This document shows positions 1-5,744 of a stretch of DNA of 6,888 nucleotides, piece by piece; the first letter of the stretch is position 1; every line of letters begins with the position of its first letter. The notes beneath the pieces were generated by a model, which was not told the DNA's origin, did not search any database, and saw only the letters and a program-made list of their open reading frames with translations. Made by a program: the position numbers and the translations under genes. The stretch comes from Deltaproteobacteria bacterium (GTDB lineage Bacteria > Desulfobacterota_C > Deferrisomatia > Deferrisomatales > JACRMM01): positions 1 through 6,888 of the forward strand of contig JACRCS010000523.1 of assembly GCA_016218905.1 (NCBI GenBank), written 5' to 3'.

Positions 1-425
1 CGGCCGAGGGTCTCGGTGATCGAATCGTGGCGGTGGACCATGTGGCCCGGGCGAATCACCTGGAATTCCTGCCCGGCCATGAGGCCCTCCCGCGCGCCGA
101 CGTCGGAGTAGACGATGTCGCCCACTCCATACATGTGGCGGCTGTCCTCGTACTCGGCGGCGGTGAGACTGCCGGTGACCGGCTCGGATTCCGCCCCGAT
201 CCAGCCCGCGCAGTAGACGTCGTCTTCCCAGCCAACCGGGAAAGGCTTCATCGCCTCGCTCCTGTCCGGAGACAGCTCTTCGAACAGTGGCGGTGGTACG
301 GCTTCCTGCGGGACCGGCAACGGCGCGGCTTCAGGTAGCCGGCTGGGACCGGCCCCGGCAGCCGGGAGCGAAAGGGCGACGGCAGCGAGAACGACCAACG
401 CGGGGACGAGACACGCACGCTTCAC
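1..425 (-). CDS. Secreted protein of unknown function, N-terminal part (3' end off window)
   Basis: The first 141 codons of a gene that runs off the left edge. I chose the GTG at 423-425 because a GAGGAGG ribosome binding site lies 8 bases upstream of it. Residues 1-25 form a signal peptide: KR at 2-4, a hydrophobic core at about 6-20, then a likely signal peptidase I site near PAAGA (21-25). A Pro- and Glu-rich linker follows (about 30-60). Residues 100-127 contain GVGDIVYSDVG followed by REGLMAGQEFQVIRPG. The pattern 'hydrophobic-x-x-G-x-x-x-G-L-x-x-G-x-x-F-x-V-x-R' resembles a short beta-rich module seen in envelope proteins, such as the C-terminal region of FlgT-like proteins, and in secreted proteins that carry LysM domains. 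No LysM is visible because the C-terminus is missing. It lies 102 bases downstream of the BamD-like gene on the same strand, so an envelope role is reasonable. The specific function is unknown. Confidence 0.75.
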   Translation of the reverse strand, partial: MKRACLVPALVVLAAVALSLPAAGAGPSRLPEAAPLPVPQEAVPPPLFEELSPDRSEAMKPFPVGWEDDVYCAGWIGAESEPVTGSLTAAEYEDSRHMYGVGDIVYSDVGAREGLMAGQEFQVIRPGHMVHRHDSITETLG

Positions 426-448
426 GGCTCCGACCTCCTCGAGGACGC

Positions 449-463
449 CGCGGTGCGACCGCG
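449..463 (-). other. Small perfect inverted repeat in the leader of the secreted-protein gene
   Basis: A 6-bp GC-only stem except for one A-T pair (CGCGGT / ACCGCG) with a 3-base loop. It lies in the gap between the bamD-like gene and the secreted-protein gene, about 24 bases upstream of the GTG start. No T-run follows it, so it is not a canonical intrinsic terminator. It may be a leader hairpin, an mRNA-processing or stability element, or chance in GC-rich DNA. Confidence 0.3.
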
Positions 464-527
464 CCCGACGGCCTCGGCTCGATTCTTCCGGACTTTCCAC
501 GCTAAGTTACCGCAAGGACGACATTTC

Positions 528-1340
528 TCAAAGCCCCGCCGTCGCCGTCAGCGCGGCGGCGGGCGACGCGACCTTCGGGAGCTTCCGGAGATAGGTGCTC
601 TTCGGGTAGTCCCGGCGGAGGCGTTCGAAGAGGGCCCGGGCATCCTCGTCCCGGCCGAGCCGCTTCTCCGTGAGGCCCGCCCAGAAGAGGGCCTTGTCCA
701 TCCGGGCGTATTCGGGGAACGACGCGAAGAGCCCTTCGAAGCGGGTCCTGGAGGCCTCCCACGCACTCCGCTTGTAGTAGTACTGGGCGACCAGGAACTC
801 GTGCTCTGCGAGGAGGTCGAGCATCGCTTTGTAGCGGGCCCGGGCTTCGGCCGTGTAGGGGGACCCCGGGAAGTTCTGCAGCAGCTCGCGATAGCTCTGC
901 GTGGCGAGGCGCGTGTTCGCCTGGTCCCGGTCGGGTTTCTCGGCCTGGCGGTCGGAAACCTGGGCGAGGCGGAAGAGGGCGTAGTCGGACCGGGGGTGCG
1001 ACGGGTACCGACTCCGAAAGTCCTTGTACCGCCCCTGCGCCTCCACGTAGCCAAGCGCGGACTTCTCCTCGAAGAAAGAGTCGGCGAGGCGCAGGGCCGC
1101 CTGCTTGCCGAGAGCGTCGTTGGCGTAGTTCTCCGCCACGAAACGAAGGTACTGCCGTCCGGCCTCGTACTTCCGTTTCGAGACGAGCGCTTCTCCCCGG
1201 GCGTACGCCTCCTCTTTCGACATCGTCAGGAGCTCCCGAGTCACGCTCGACGAGTCCGTGGAAGAGCACGCCGCACTTCCCAGGACGACGAGGGCGAGAA
1301 CGGCGCGCACGACAGAGAGGCTTTGGGTTCGGTGGTACAT
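528..1340 (-). CDS. bamD: BamD-like outer membrane assembly lipoprotein (TPR repeats)
   Basis: A 270-residue protein, close to the usual size of BamD/YfiO (about 245-270). BamD is a periplasmic lipoprotein of the BAM complex, which folds beta-barrels into the outer membrane. An N-terminal hydrophobic segment (about 8-24) ends in GSAAC, giving a likely lipidated Cys25, although the lipobox lacks the usual Leu at -3. The mature part is rich in TPR-like helical pairs typical of the family: KRKYEAGRQYLRFVAENY (about 55-72), YVEAQGRYKDFRSRYPSHPRS, then SYRELLQNFPGSPYTAEARA, AWEASRTRFEGLFASFPEYA and DARALFERLRRDYPKSTY. The repeated 'aromatic-P-x-S/hydrophobic' helix ends are the BamD signature. The ATG at 1340 has GGAG six bases upstream and is the only sensible start; longer readings in this frame run out of phase through the PASTA gene. 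It starts 14 bases after the PASTA stop codon, so the two probably share a transcript. A generic outer-membrane-associated TPR lipoprotein is the alternative. Confidence 0.85.
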   Translation of the reverse strand: MYHRTQSLSVVRAVLALVVLGSAACSSTDSSSVTRELLTMSKEEAYARGEALVSKRKYEAGRQYLRFVAENYANDALGKQAALRLADSFFEEKSALGYVEAQGRYKDFRSRYPSHPRSDYALFRLAQVSDRQAEKPDRDQANTRLATQSYRELLQNFPGSPYTAEARARYKAMLDLLAEHEFLVAQYYYKRSAWEASRTRFEGLFASFPEYARMDKALFWAGLTEKRLGRDEDARALFERLRRDYPKSTYLRKLPKVASPAAALTATAGL

Positions 1341-1354
1341 CTGATTCTCCGGAT

Positions 1355-2083
1355 TCAGCCCGGCAGGGGCTCGGGCGACGCGATGACGAAAGAAAGGGTG
1401 TCTCTGAGACTCACGGCGGCGCCCGCGAGCGGGAACTGCCTGAGGATCGTCCCGGCGGCAGCGCCCTCGTAGGGCTGCTCCCGGATGCTGCCGAGCCGGA
1501 ACCCGCGCGCTTCGAAAGCGAGGCGGACACGCTCGAAGTCGCGACCGATCAGGTCGGGCATGACGTAGAGGACGTCCGACGAGCCGCGATTGAGGAGGAT
1601 GTCGACAGGAGTGTGGGGGTCCGTCGAGGCGCCTGGAACGACCCCCTGGGCCACCACCCCCTGCGGTCCGGGGAGCCGGATGGCGGATACGGCCCCTTCG
1701 GTTAGCCCCTCCCGGGTGAGGGCGAGGGCCGCGGTTCGGGCCGTCAGTCCGGTGAGGTCGGGTGCCGAGACGATCTCGGGTCCCAAGGAGAGGAAGACGC
1801 GAAGGTCCTGGCCGGCCTTCACCGCCATTCCGGCAGCCGGGATCTGTCCCCGGATTCGGTGGGCCGGAATCTCCTCGTCGAACGCTTCCTGCGACCGATC
1901 GACGACGATGCGCAGACCCCTCTCGGCCGCCAGCGCGGTCGCTTCGTCCACCGATCGACCGGTCAGGTCGGGAACCTCCTCCGCCTTGCCGAGAACGAAC
2001 CGGGAAAACGAGATCCAAGCCGCCGCACCAAGGATCCCGGCGAGGAGGAGGGCGTAGAGGATCCGTGCCAGAACGCCACTCAT
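1355..2083 (-). CDS. Membrane-anchored stand-alone PASTA-domain protein
   Basis: A 242-residue protein. A single transmembrane helix at about 8-27 is followed by three PASTA domains of about 65-70 residues each, at about 35-101, 104-170 and 173-238. Each opens with the family's 'P-D-L-[TI]-G' strand (VPDLTGRSVDEAT, APDLTGLTARTAA, MPDLIGRDFERVR), followed by the helix and a 'G-x-x-x-x-x-x-P-x-x-G-x-x-V' turn (for example GQIPAAGMAVKAG and ILRQFPLAGAAVS). PASTA domains bind peptidoglycan fragments or beta-lactam-like ligands and usually sit on Ser/Thr kinases (PknB/PrkC) or on class A/B penicillin-binding proteins. No kinase, transglycosylase or transpeptidase domain is present here, so it is a sensor, scaffold or wall anchor without its own catalytic part. 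It is the first gene of the leftward cluster. No good ribosome binding site precedes the ATG, only a GGCGGA touching it. The domain call is firm; the role is inferred. Confidence 0.9.
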   Translation of the reverse strand: MSGVLARILYALLLAGILGAAAWISFSRFVLGKAEEVPDLTGRSVDEATALAAERGLRIVVDRSQEAFDEEIPAHRIRGQIPAAGMAVKAGQDLRVFLSLGPEIVSAPDLTGLTARTAALALTREGLTEGAVSAIRLPGPQGVVAQGVVPGASTDPHTPVDILLNRGSSDVLYVMPDLIGRDFERVRLAFEARGFRLGSIREQPYEGAAAGTILRQFPLAGAAVSLRDTLSFVIASPEPLPG

Positions 2084-2091
2084 TCCGCCGG

Positions 2092-2100
2092 ACTCTAGCA
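2092..2100 (-). promoter_or_regulatory. Possible extended -10 element for the PASTA-bamD transcript
   Basis: Read on the minus strand, TGC-TAGAGT resembles an extended -10 (TGn plus TANANT). It ends 8 bases before the PASTA ATG. No clear -35 is visible 16-18 bases upstream. If functional, transcription would begin about at the start codon and give a leaderless mRNA, which fits the lack of a spaced Shine-Dalgarno sequence. Inference from sequence alone. Confidence 0.25.
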
Positions 2101-2131
2101 GGGGGCGTGCCTTGACCCCGACCGCCCGGCC

Positions 2132-2148
2132 GGGGAGACTGTGTCTCC
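2132..2148 (+). promoter_or_regulatory. Hairpin that covers the ribosome binding site of the PHP gene
   Basis: GGGGAG at 2132-2137 is the only Shine-Dalgarno-like sequence before the ATG at 2149. Most of it lies in the left arm of a perfect inverted repeat, GGAGAC (2134-2139), loop TGT, GTCTCC (2143-2148), which ends exactly at the start codon. In RNA the stem would hide the binding site and place the AUG at its base. It could modulate initiation, or mean that the alternative ATG at 2170 is used. Confidence 0.4.
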
Positions 2149-3141
2149 ATGCCCGAGCACTCCAGGGGAATGAGGTCCCACCGGCCGGCTTCGGCGCCCG
2201 CCCTCCCGCTATCGCGGGCCGACCTCCACGTCCACACGAACGCCTCCATCTTCAAGTACTTCAAGGCGGCCAACAGCCACGATTCTTATAACGACCCGGA
2301 AGAGGTCTACCGGCTCGCGAAGGCCCGCGGGATGGACTTCGTCACCTTTTCCGACCACGACACCGTCGAAGCATGCCTGCGGTTCCAGGATCGGCACCCC
2401 GACCTCACCGACTTCTTCGTCTCGGTCGAGGTGGAGACCTGGTTCCCGAAGACCGGACACCGGATCCACGTCAACGTCTTCGACGTGACCCGGCAGCAGC
2501 ACGCCATCCTCGACCGAAAGCGCAGGAATATCTTCGAGCTCGTCGACTACCTCCGCGCCGAGGACCTTCTCTATTCGGCGAACCACCTCTTCCAGTCGTA
2601 CCGGATGCGGCAGGCGCCCGAGGTCTTCTTCGAGACGATGCTCACGCTCTTCGACGTCTTCGAGGTGAAGAACGGCTCGATGGCGTACCAGCACAACGCC
2701 CTCGTCGAGGACCTCATGGTCGTGGCGAAGGAGAAGCGAGGGAGCCTCGCCCTGGTCGGGGGCTCCGACGCACACACGTACCCTCCCGTCGCCTCCGTCT
2801 TCACGATGGCCCCTGGCAAGACCTGGCAGGAGTTCCTCGCGTCGATCCGGCGCGGCGAGTGCCTCTCCTGGGGCTCGGAGATGGGCTTCACGAGGGTTCT
2901 CGGCGACGTCTACCGGAGCATCGGAAAGCACTACCGGCAGGTCTCCGACCTGAAGAACCCCGAATACACACCTCGCGAGAAGGCGCAGCACATCTTCTTC
3001 TCCCTGATGTCGGTCCCCATCTTCGCCGCCGGATTCCCCGCGGCCGTCTTCGGCCTCAACTACGCCAAGCAAGTCGCCCTCTCGAGGAACCTGACGAAGC
3101 GATTCCGGAAGAAGGGCCTCTCACGCTCGAGGGAGGGATGA
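2149..3141 (+). CDS. PHP-domain metal-dependent phosphoesterase with likely C-terminal membrane segment
   Basis: A 330-residue protein of the PHP superfamily, which uses a three-metal site to hydrolyse phosphoesters. Visible motifs in order: DLHVHTNAS (His27, His29), FSDHDT (Asp69, His70), SVEVET (Glu94/Glu96), SANHLF (His146), FEVKNGS (Glu172) and GGSDAHTY (Asp207, His209). These match the PHP metal-ligand set, so the enzyme should be active. The substrate cannot be read from the sequence: relatives include 3',5'-nucleotide bisphosphate phosphatases, histidinol phosphatases and uncharacterised PHP proteins. Residues about 282-304 are strongly hydrophobic and followed by a basic tail (KRFRKK), suggesting a C-terminal membrane anchor or amphipathic association. 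The ATG at 2149 is used because the PHP fold begins at about residue 23; ATG at 2170 is also possible. The 3' end overlaps nfo by an ATGA junction, so the two are probably coupled in translation. Confidence 0.85.
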   Translation: MPEHSRGMRSHRPASAPALPLSRADLHVHTNASIFKYFKAANSHDSYNDPEEVYRLAKARGMDFVTFSDHDTVEACLRFQDRHPDLTDFFVSVEVETWFPKTGHRIHVNVFDVTRQQHAILDRKRRNIFELVDYLRAEDLLYSANHLFQSYRMRQAPEVFFETMLTLFDVFEVKNGSMAYQHNALVEDLMVVAKEKRGSLALVGGSDAHTYPPVASVFTMAPGKTWQEFLASIRRGECLSWGSEMGFTRVLGDVYRSIGKHYRQVSDLKNPEYTPREKAQHIFFSLMSVPIFAAGFPAAVFGLNYAKQVALSRNLTKRFRKKGLSRSREG

Positions 3142-4025
3142 CGAAGCGGCCCACCGGGGCCGGCCCTCTGGTCGGTGCCCACATGAGCGCGGCGGGCGGG
3201 CTGGCCCGAGCCGTCGAACGGGCGGTCGACGCGGGCTGCCGGACGCTCCAGGTCTTCACGAAGAACTCGAACCAGTGGGCCGGCAAGCCGGTCGACCCGG
3301 CCGACGCCGCGGCCTTCCGGAGCGCCGCCGCCGCGGCGGGCCTCGCCCCGCTCGTTTCCCACTCGGCCTACCTCATCAATCTCGCCTCTCCTGACCCCGT
3401 CGTCCGCACCCGCTCGGCCGAGGCGCTCGTCGACGAGATCGAACGGTGCGACGCGAACGGCATCCCGTTCCTCGTCCTCCACCCCGGCTCCCATGGGGGC
3501 GACGGCGAGGAGGTCGGGCTCGACCGGATCGCCCGCGGTCTCGACGAGGCGGCGGCCAAGACGCCCACCTCGAAGACCACCATCCTCCTCGAGACGGCGG
3601 CGGGACAGGGTTCCTGCCTCGGCCACGACTTCGCCCACCTCGCCGCGATCCTCGCCCGCGCCGACAGCCGCCCCCGGCTCGCCCTCTGCCTCGACACCTG
3701 CCACGTCCACGCGGCCGGCTACGACGTCGTGTCGAAAGACGGCTGGCGCGGGACCCTGGACGCCCTCGATTCCTCCTGCGGCCTCGGTCTCGTCAAGGTC
3801 ATCCACGCGAACGACTCGAAGAAGGAACGGGGCTGCCGCGTCGATCGGCACGAGCGGATCGGCCTCGGCCAGATCGGCGAGCTGGGTTTCGTGAACCTCA
3901 TGACCGAGCCCGCCTTCGACGGCATCCCGAAGATCCTCGAGACCCCCAAGGACGAGGACGGCCGCTGGGACCGGGAGGGGCTTGCGGCACTGAGGAAGCT
4001 CGCGCGGAGGAAGGGGTCGGCGTAG
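3138..4025 (+). CDS. nfo: Endonuclease IV (AP endonuclease)
   Basis: A 295-residue protein, typical for Nfo. It cleaves DNA 5' of abasic sites and trims 3'-blocked ends in base excision repair, in the cytoplasm, using three zinc ions in a TIM barrel. The family motifs are all present: GAHMSAAGG (13-21), FTKNSNQW (40-47), SHSAYLINLASP (74-85), VLHPGSH (113-119), LLETAAGQG (150-158), LCLDTCHVHAAGYD (183-196), VIHANDSK (221-228), VDRHERIGLGQIG (235-247) and ILETP (266-270). The nine residues aligning with the E. coli zinc ligands are intact: His75, His115, Glu152, Asp186, His189, His223, Asp236, His238 and Glu268. The start ATG at 3138 overlaps the TGA of the PHP gene (ATGA) and is preceded by GAGGGAGGG, a strong but closely placed binding site. 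An internal Met16 is excluded because the conserved GAH motif lies before it. Confidence 0.97.
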   Translation: MTKRPTGAGPLVGAHMSAAGGLARAVERAVDAGCRTLQVFTKNSNQWAGKPVDPADAAAFRSAAAAAGLAPLVSHSAYLINLASPDPVVRTRSAEALVDEIERCDANGIPFLVLHPGSHGGDGEEVGLDRIARGLDEAAAKTPTSKTTILLETAAGQGSCLGHDFAHLAAILARADSRPRLALCLDTCHVHAAGYDVVSKDGWRGTLDALDSSCGLGLVKVIHANDSKKERGCRVDRHERIGLGQIGELGFVNLMTEPAFDGIPKILETPKDEDGRWDREGLAALRKLARRKGSA

Positions 4026-4079
4026 AGGGCGCCTCGCAGAAGCGCGCTGCCGTCCCGCGGGCTCCTCGCAGGACGCCGT

Positions 4080-5081
4080 TCAGGCCTCGGGACGCCGGAA
4101 GCGCAGGAAGACGAAGACGCTGTAGCCGGCGACGAGCGTGAGCGCCGCGATCAGGACGAGGAGAAGGGACGTGAGGACCGTCGGTGTCGCCGACGAGTTC
4201 GCGATCGTCAGGCTGTGGCCCGCCTCCCCGAGCGTCGGCACGATGCGGGGGTAGAGTCCCTGCCCCACGATCGCCCAGAGCGCGGCGATGACCGTGGAGG
4301 ACGCGAGGAGGGCCGCTCTTGCGAGCCCGCCCTTCACGAGGAATGGCAAGGCGACGAGCGAGACGAGCATGACCACAGGGGCGATCCACGTGAGGGGGTG
4401 GTGGTAGGGCTTCCAGAGATGTGGAGCGGCCCAGAGGGAGAGGAGCCCGGCGAGCCCGTGCAGCGCGACGACGGTCACCCAGGCCCGCAGGGCCGCGTCG
4501 TGGGTACGTTCGGCGAGATGGGAACCCGCGCTGAGGTTCAGCCAACAGGCTCCCTGCAACGCGAAGAGAGCGACGACCTCGAGCCCGAGGACGAGCGCGA
4601 AGGGGTTCAGGAGGTCTCCAGGTGTGCCGGCATAGCTCCCCTGCGCGTCGAGCGGAAGGCCGCGAAGGACGTTCCCCAGAATCAGCCCGGGGACGAAAGC
4701 GGCCAGGACGCTCAAGACGCCAAACGTGACGTCGCGGGACTTCGGTCGCTCGACGTCCCGGGTGGCCCGCCCGGAACCAAGGGTTGCGGCGCGGAGGATG
4801 AGAACGAGGACGAACGCCGCGAGAAGCGGTCCGAAAGCCGCGATCACCGTCGCTCGAACTGGCGGAAATGCAGTAAAGAGGGCCGCCCCTCCGGCGACGA
4901 GCCAGAACTCGTTCCCGAACGTCGCAGGACCAATCGAGCCCAGAGCCAGGCCCCGCTCTTCGTCGCTGAGCCCCGGCGCCAGCACCAGCGTTCCGACACC
5001 GCAGTCGATACCGTCGAGAACCGAGTAGCCGGCGAAGAGGATGCCGACCAGAAGGAACCAGGTCGTCTGCAGATCGCTCAT
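4080..5081 (-). CDS. cydB: Cytochrome bd ubiquinol oxidase subunit II, orphan
   Basis: A 333-residue polytopic membrane protein with about nine hydrophobic segments, within the range of CydB. CydB pairs with CydA, which carries the haems, to reduce oxygen with quinol in the inner membrane. Family motifs: GYSVLDGIDCGVG (18-30), GNEFWLVAGGAALFTAFP (56-73), LILRAATL (94-101), LGNVLRGLPLD (135-145), YAGTPGDLLNPFAL (150-163) and LQGACWL (175-181). The usual W-D-G-N of family members (E. coli Trp57-Asp58) reads T-F-G-N, so Asp58 is replaced by Phe55. cydA normally sits directly upstream, but here the upstream neighbour is a hydrogenase protease 223 bases away, and a convergent nfo lies downstream. 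The ATG at 5081 has AGAGG seven bases upstream. The family call is firm; whether it forms a working oxidase depends on a cydA elsewhere. Confidence 0.93.
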   Translation of the reverse strand: MSDLQTTWFLLVGILFAGYSVLDGIDCGVGTLVLAPGLSDEERGLALGSIGPATFGNEFWLVAGGAALFTAFPPVRATVIAAFGPLLAAFVLVLILRAATLGSGRATRDVERPKSRDVTFGVLSVLAAFVPGLILGNVLRGLPLDAQGSYAGTPGDLLNPFALVLGLEVVALFALQGACWLNLSAGSHLAERTHDAALRAWVTVVALHGLAGLLSLWAAPHLWKPYHHPLTWIAPVVMLVSLVALPFLVKGGLARAALLASSTVIAALWAIVGQGLYPRIVPTLGEAGHSLTIANSSATPTVLTSLLLVLIAALTLVAGYSVFVFLRFRRPEA

Positions 5082-5304
5082 GTGGATACCTCTCAGGGAC
5101 AGTCGTTCTTCGCGTCGGGTTCTGCGGCCCGCCCGAGAGGGAGGTTAGCTCCGGACGTTCCGGGTGAGTAGGAGGACCGAGCCCTCGCAGGAGCGTCCAT
5201 CGACGGGAATCTGCTCCGTCCGGTTCCGGCGTTTTTCCTGGCGTATCGCGAGCAGAGTGTAGAGCGCAGACCAGACCCCCTCCCGGGTGCCTTCGGAGTC
5301 TCCG
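5082..5304. other. Intergenic region between the hydrogenase protease gene and cydB
   Basis: A 223-base gap, long for this window, with no credible gene. A 35-codon reading (5093-5200, minus) lacks a ribosome binding site. It holds the cydB binding site (AGAGG near 5089-5093), the inverted repeat at 5151-5163, and no clear -35/-10 pair or T-tailed terminator on the minus strand. The length suggests that cydB has its own promoter rather than being read through from the hydrogenase genes. Confidence 0.5.
5151..5163. promoter_or_regulatory. Perfect inverted repeat upstream of cydB
   Basis: CCGGA-CGT-TCCGG, a 5-bp dyad with a 3-base spacer, about 70 bases upstream of the cydB start. The position would suit an operator or activator site for a promoter of cydB. 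It does not match the FNR/CRP (TTGAT/TGTGA-type) consensus, and no regulator is encoded in the window. It may be chance in GC-rich sequence. Confidence 0.25.
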
Positions 5305-5736
5305 CTACCCCGAGAGCTTTCGGACGACGTCCTGGACGGCCCGCTCGACTTCCGCGGACATCGGCGCTCCTAGCTCGAACGCCGTCGCTGAGATCCCGAC
5401 GAGCTTCAGGCTCCTCGGGAGCAGGCCGAGGGCCCTCGCGAGCTCGATTCCTTCCGCCACTCCGGCGGCGTGGGACGTCGCCCAGCTCACGTCGGCGGGG
5501 AGCGGCGCGGCGAGGGCGTCGATCTCGACGACCGTGCCGGGCGGATCTCTCGAGACGACGGCGTCGACGACGACGACGTCGTCGTCGGGGCCCCAGAGGG
5601 AGATGAGGCCCGGGGCGTCGCCTCCGTGCTCGTGAAGGACGAGGGAATCCGACGGCACGAGGCGGCGGACCGTTTCCCAACCCGCTGCGTCGTCCCCGCG
5701 CAGGTCGTTCCCGATTCCTATGACGATCCGCGCCAT
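5305..5736 (-). CDS. NiFe hydrogenase maturation protease (HyaD/HybD family, peptidase M52)
   Basis: A 143-residue endopeptidase that removes the C-terminal extension of the hydrogenase large subunit once the NiFe centre is inserted; it acts in the cytoplasm. Family motifs: GIGNDLRGDDAAG (7-19), GGDAPGLISLW (38-48), VVVVDAVVS (54-62), ATSHAAGVAEGIELARALG (86-104) and GISATAFELGAPMS (114-127). The nickel-recognition ligands of HybD (Glu16, Asp62, His93) correspond to Asp16, Asp58 and His89; Asp in place of Glu16 is a known variation. The gene starts 16 bases after the large-subunit stop codon, which is a standard substrate-protease pairing and strongly implies that its target is the upstream product. 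The ribosome binding site is GAGAGAG, part of the tandem repeat at 5745-5764. Length is on the short side of normal (about 145-165). Confidence 0.94.
   Translation of the reverse strand: MARIVIGIGNDLRGDDAAGWETVRRLVPSDSLVLHEHGGDAPGLISLWGPDDDVVVVDAVVSRDPPGTVVEIDALAAPLPADVSWATSHAAGVAEGIELARALGLLPRSLKLVGISATAFELGAPMSAEVERAVQDVVRKLSG
5568..5587. repeat. Perfect 20-bp palindrome inside the protease gene
   Basis: Three GAC codons followed by four GTC codons (Asp51-53, Val54-57) create a perfect 20-bp palindrome centred on ACGT at 5576-5579. In mRNA it could fold as a stem of about 8 bp with a 4-base loop. Codon choice in a conserved Val strand explains it adequately. Confidence 0.7.
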
Positions 5737-5744
5737 GCGCGCAC

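Noticed and set aside
453..1472. Long plus-strand open frame opposite the bamD-like gene
   Set aside because: Composition is Arg/Gly/Glu-rich with no recognisable domain, and it mirrors a well-supported minus-strand gene. High GC content makes such frames frequent.
2112..2140. Plus-strand promoter TTGACC with a -10 at 2135-2140
   Set aside because: The -10 candidate GAGACT matches only half of the consensus and would start transcription within the ribosome binding site or at the start codon.
1341..2273. Upstream extension of the bamD-like frame to a 581-residue protein
   Set aside because: The extra 311 residues are Arg/Pro/Gly-rich shadow sequence antisense or out of phase to the PASTA gene; the lipoprotein signal at the ATG at 1340 marks the real start.
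2209..3072. Long minus-strand open frame opposite the PHP gene
   Set aside because: An antisense shadow: the plus strand carries a complete PHP motif set, and this frame has an unnatural Glu/Val/Asp/Arg composition.
4026..4079. Bidirectional terminator between nfo and cydB
   Set aside because: Only a 5-bp stem (CGTCC 4051-4055 with GGACG 4071-4075) around a 15-base loop and no T-run; an 8-base direct repeat (CCTCGCAG at 4032 and 4064) is also present but not meaningful on its own.
4215..5171. 318-residue plus-strand frame opposite cydB
   Set aside because: Highly charged, repetitive composition without motifs; it is the reverse of hydrophobic cydB codons.
5093..5200. Small minus-strand frame of 35 residues just upstream of cydB (possible small cytochrome bd subunit)
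   Set aside because: No ribosome binding site and no transmembrane segment, so it does not resemble CydX-type subunits; it is the tail of a shadow frame from the protease gene.
5211..5237. T-tailed hairpin on the plus strand (CCGG-TT-CCGG followed by TTTTT)
   Set aside because: The loop would have two bases, the stem is only four pairs, and no plus-strand transcript ends here.
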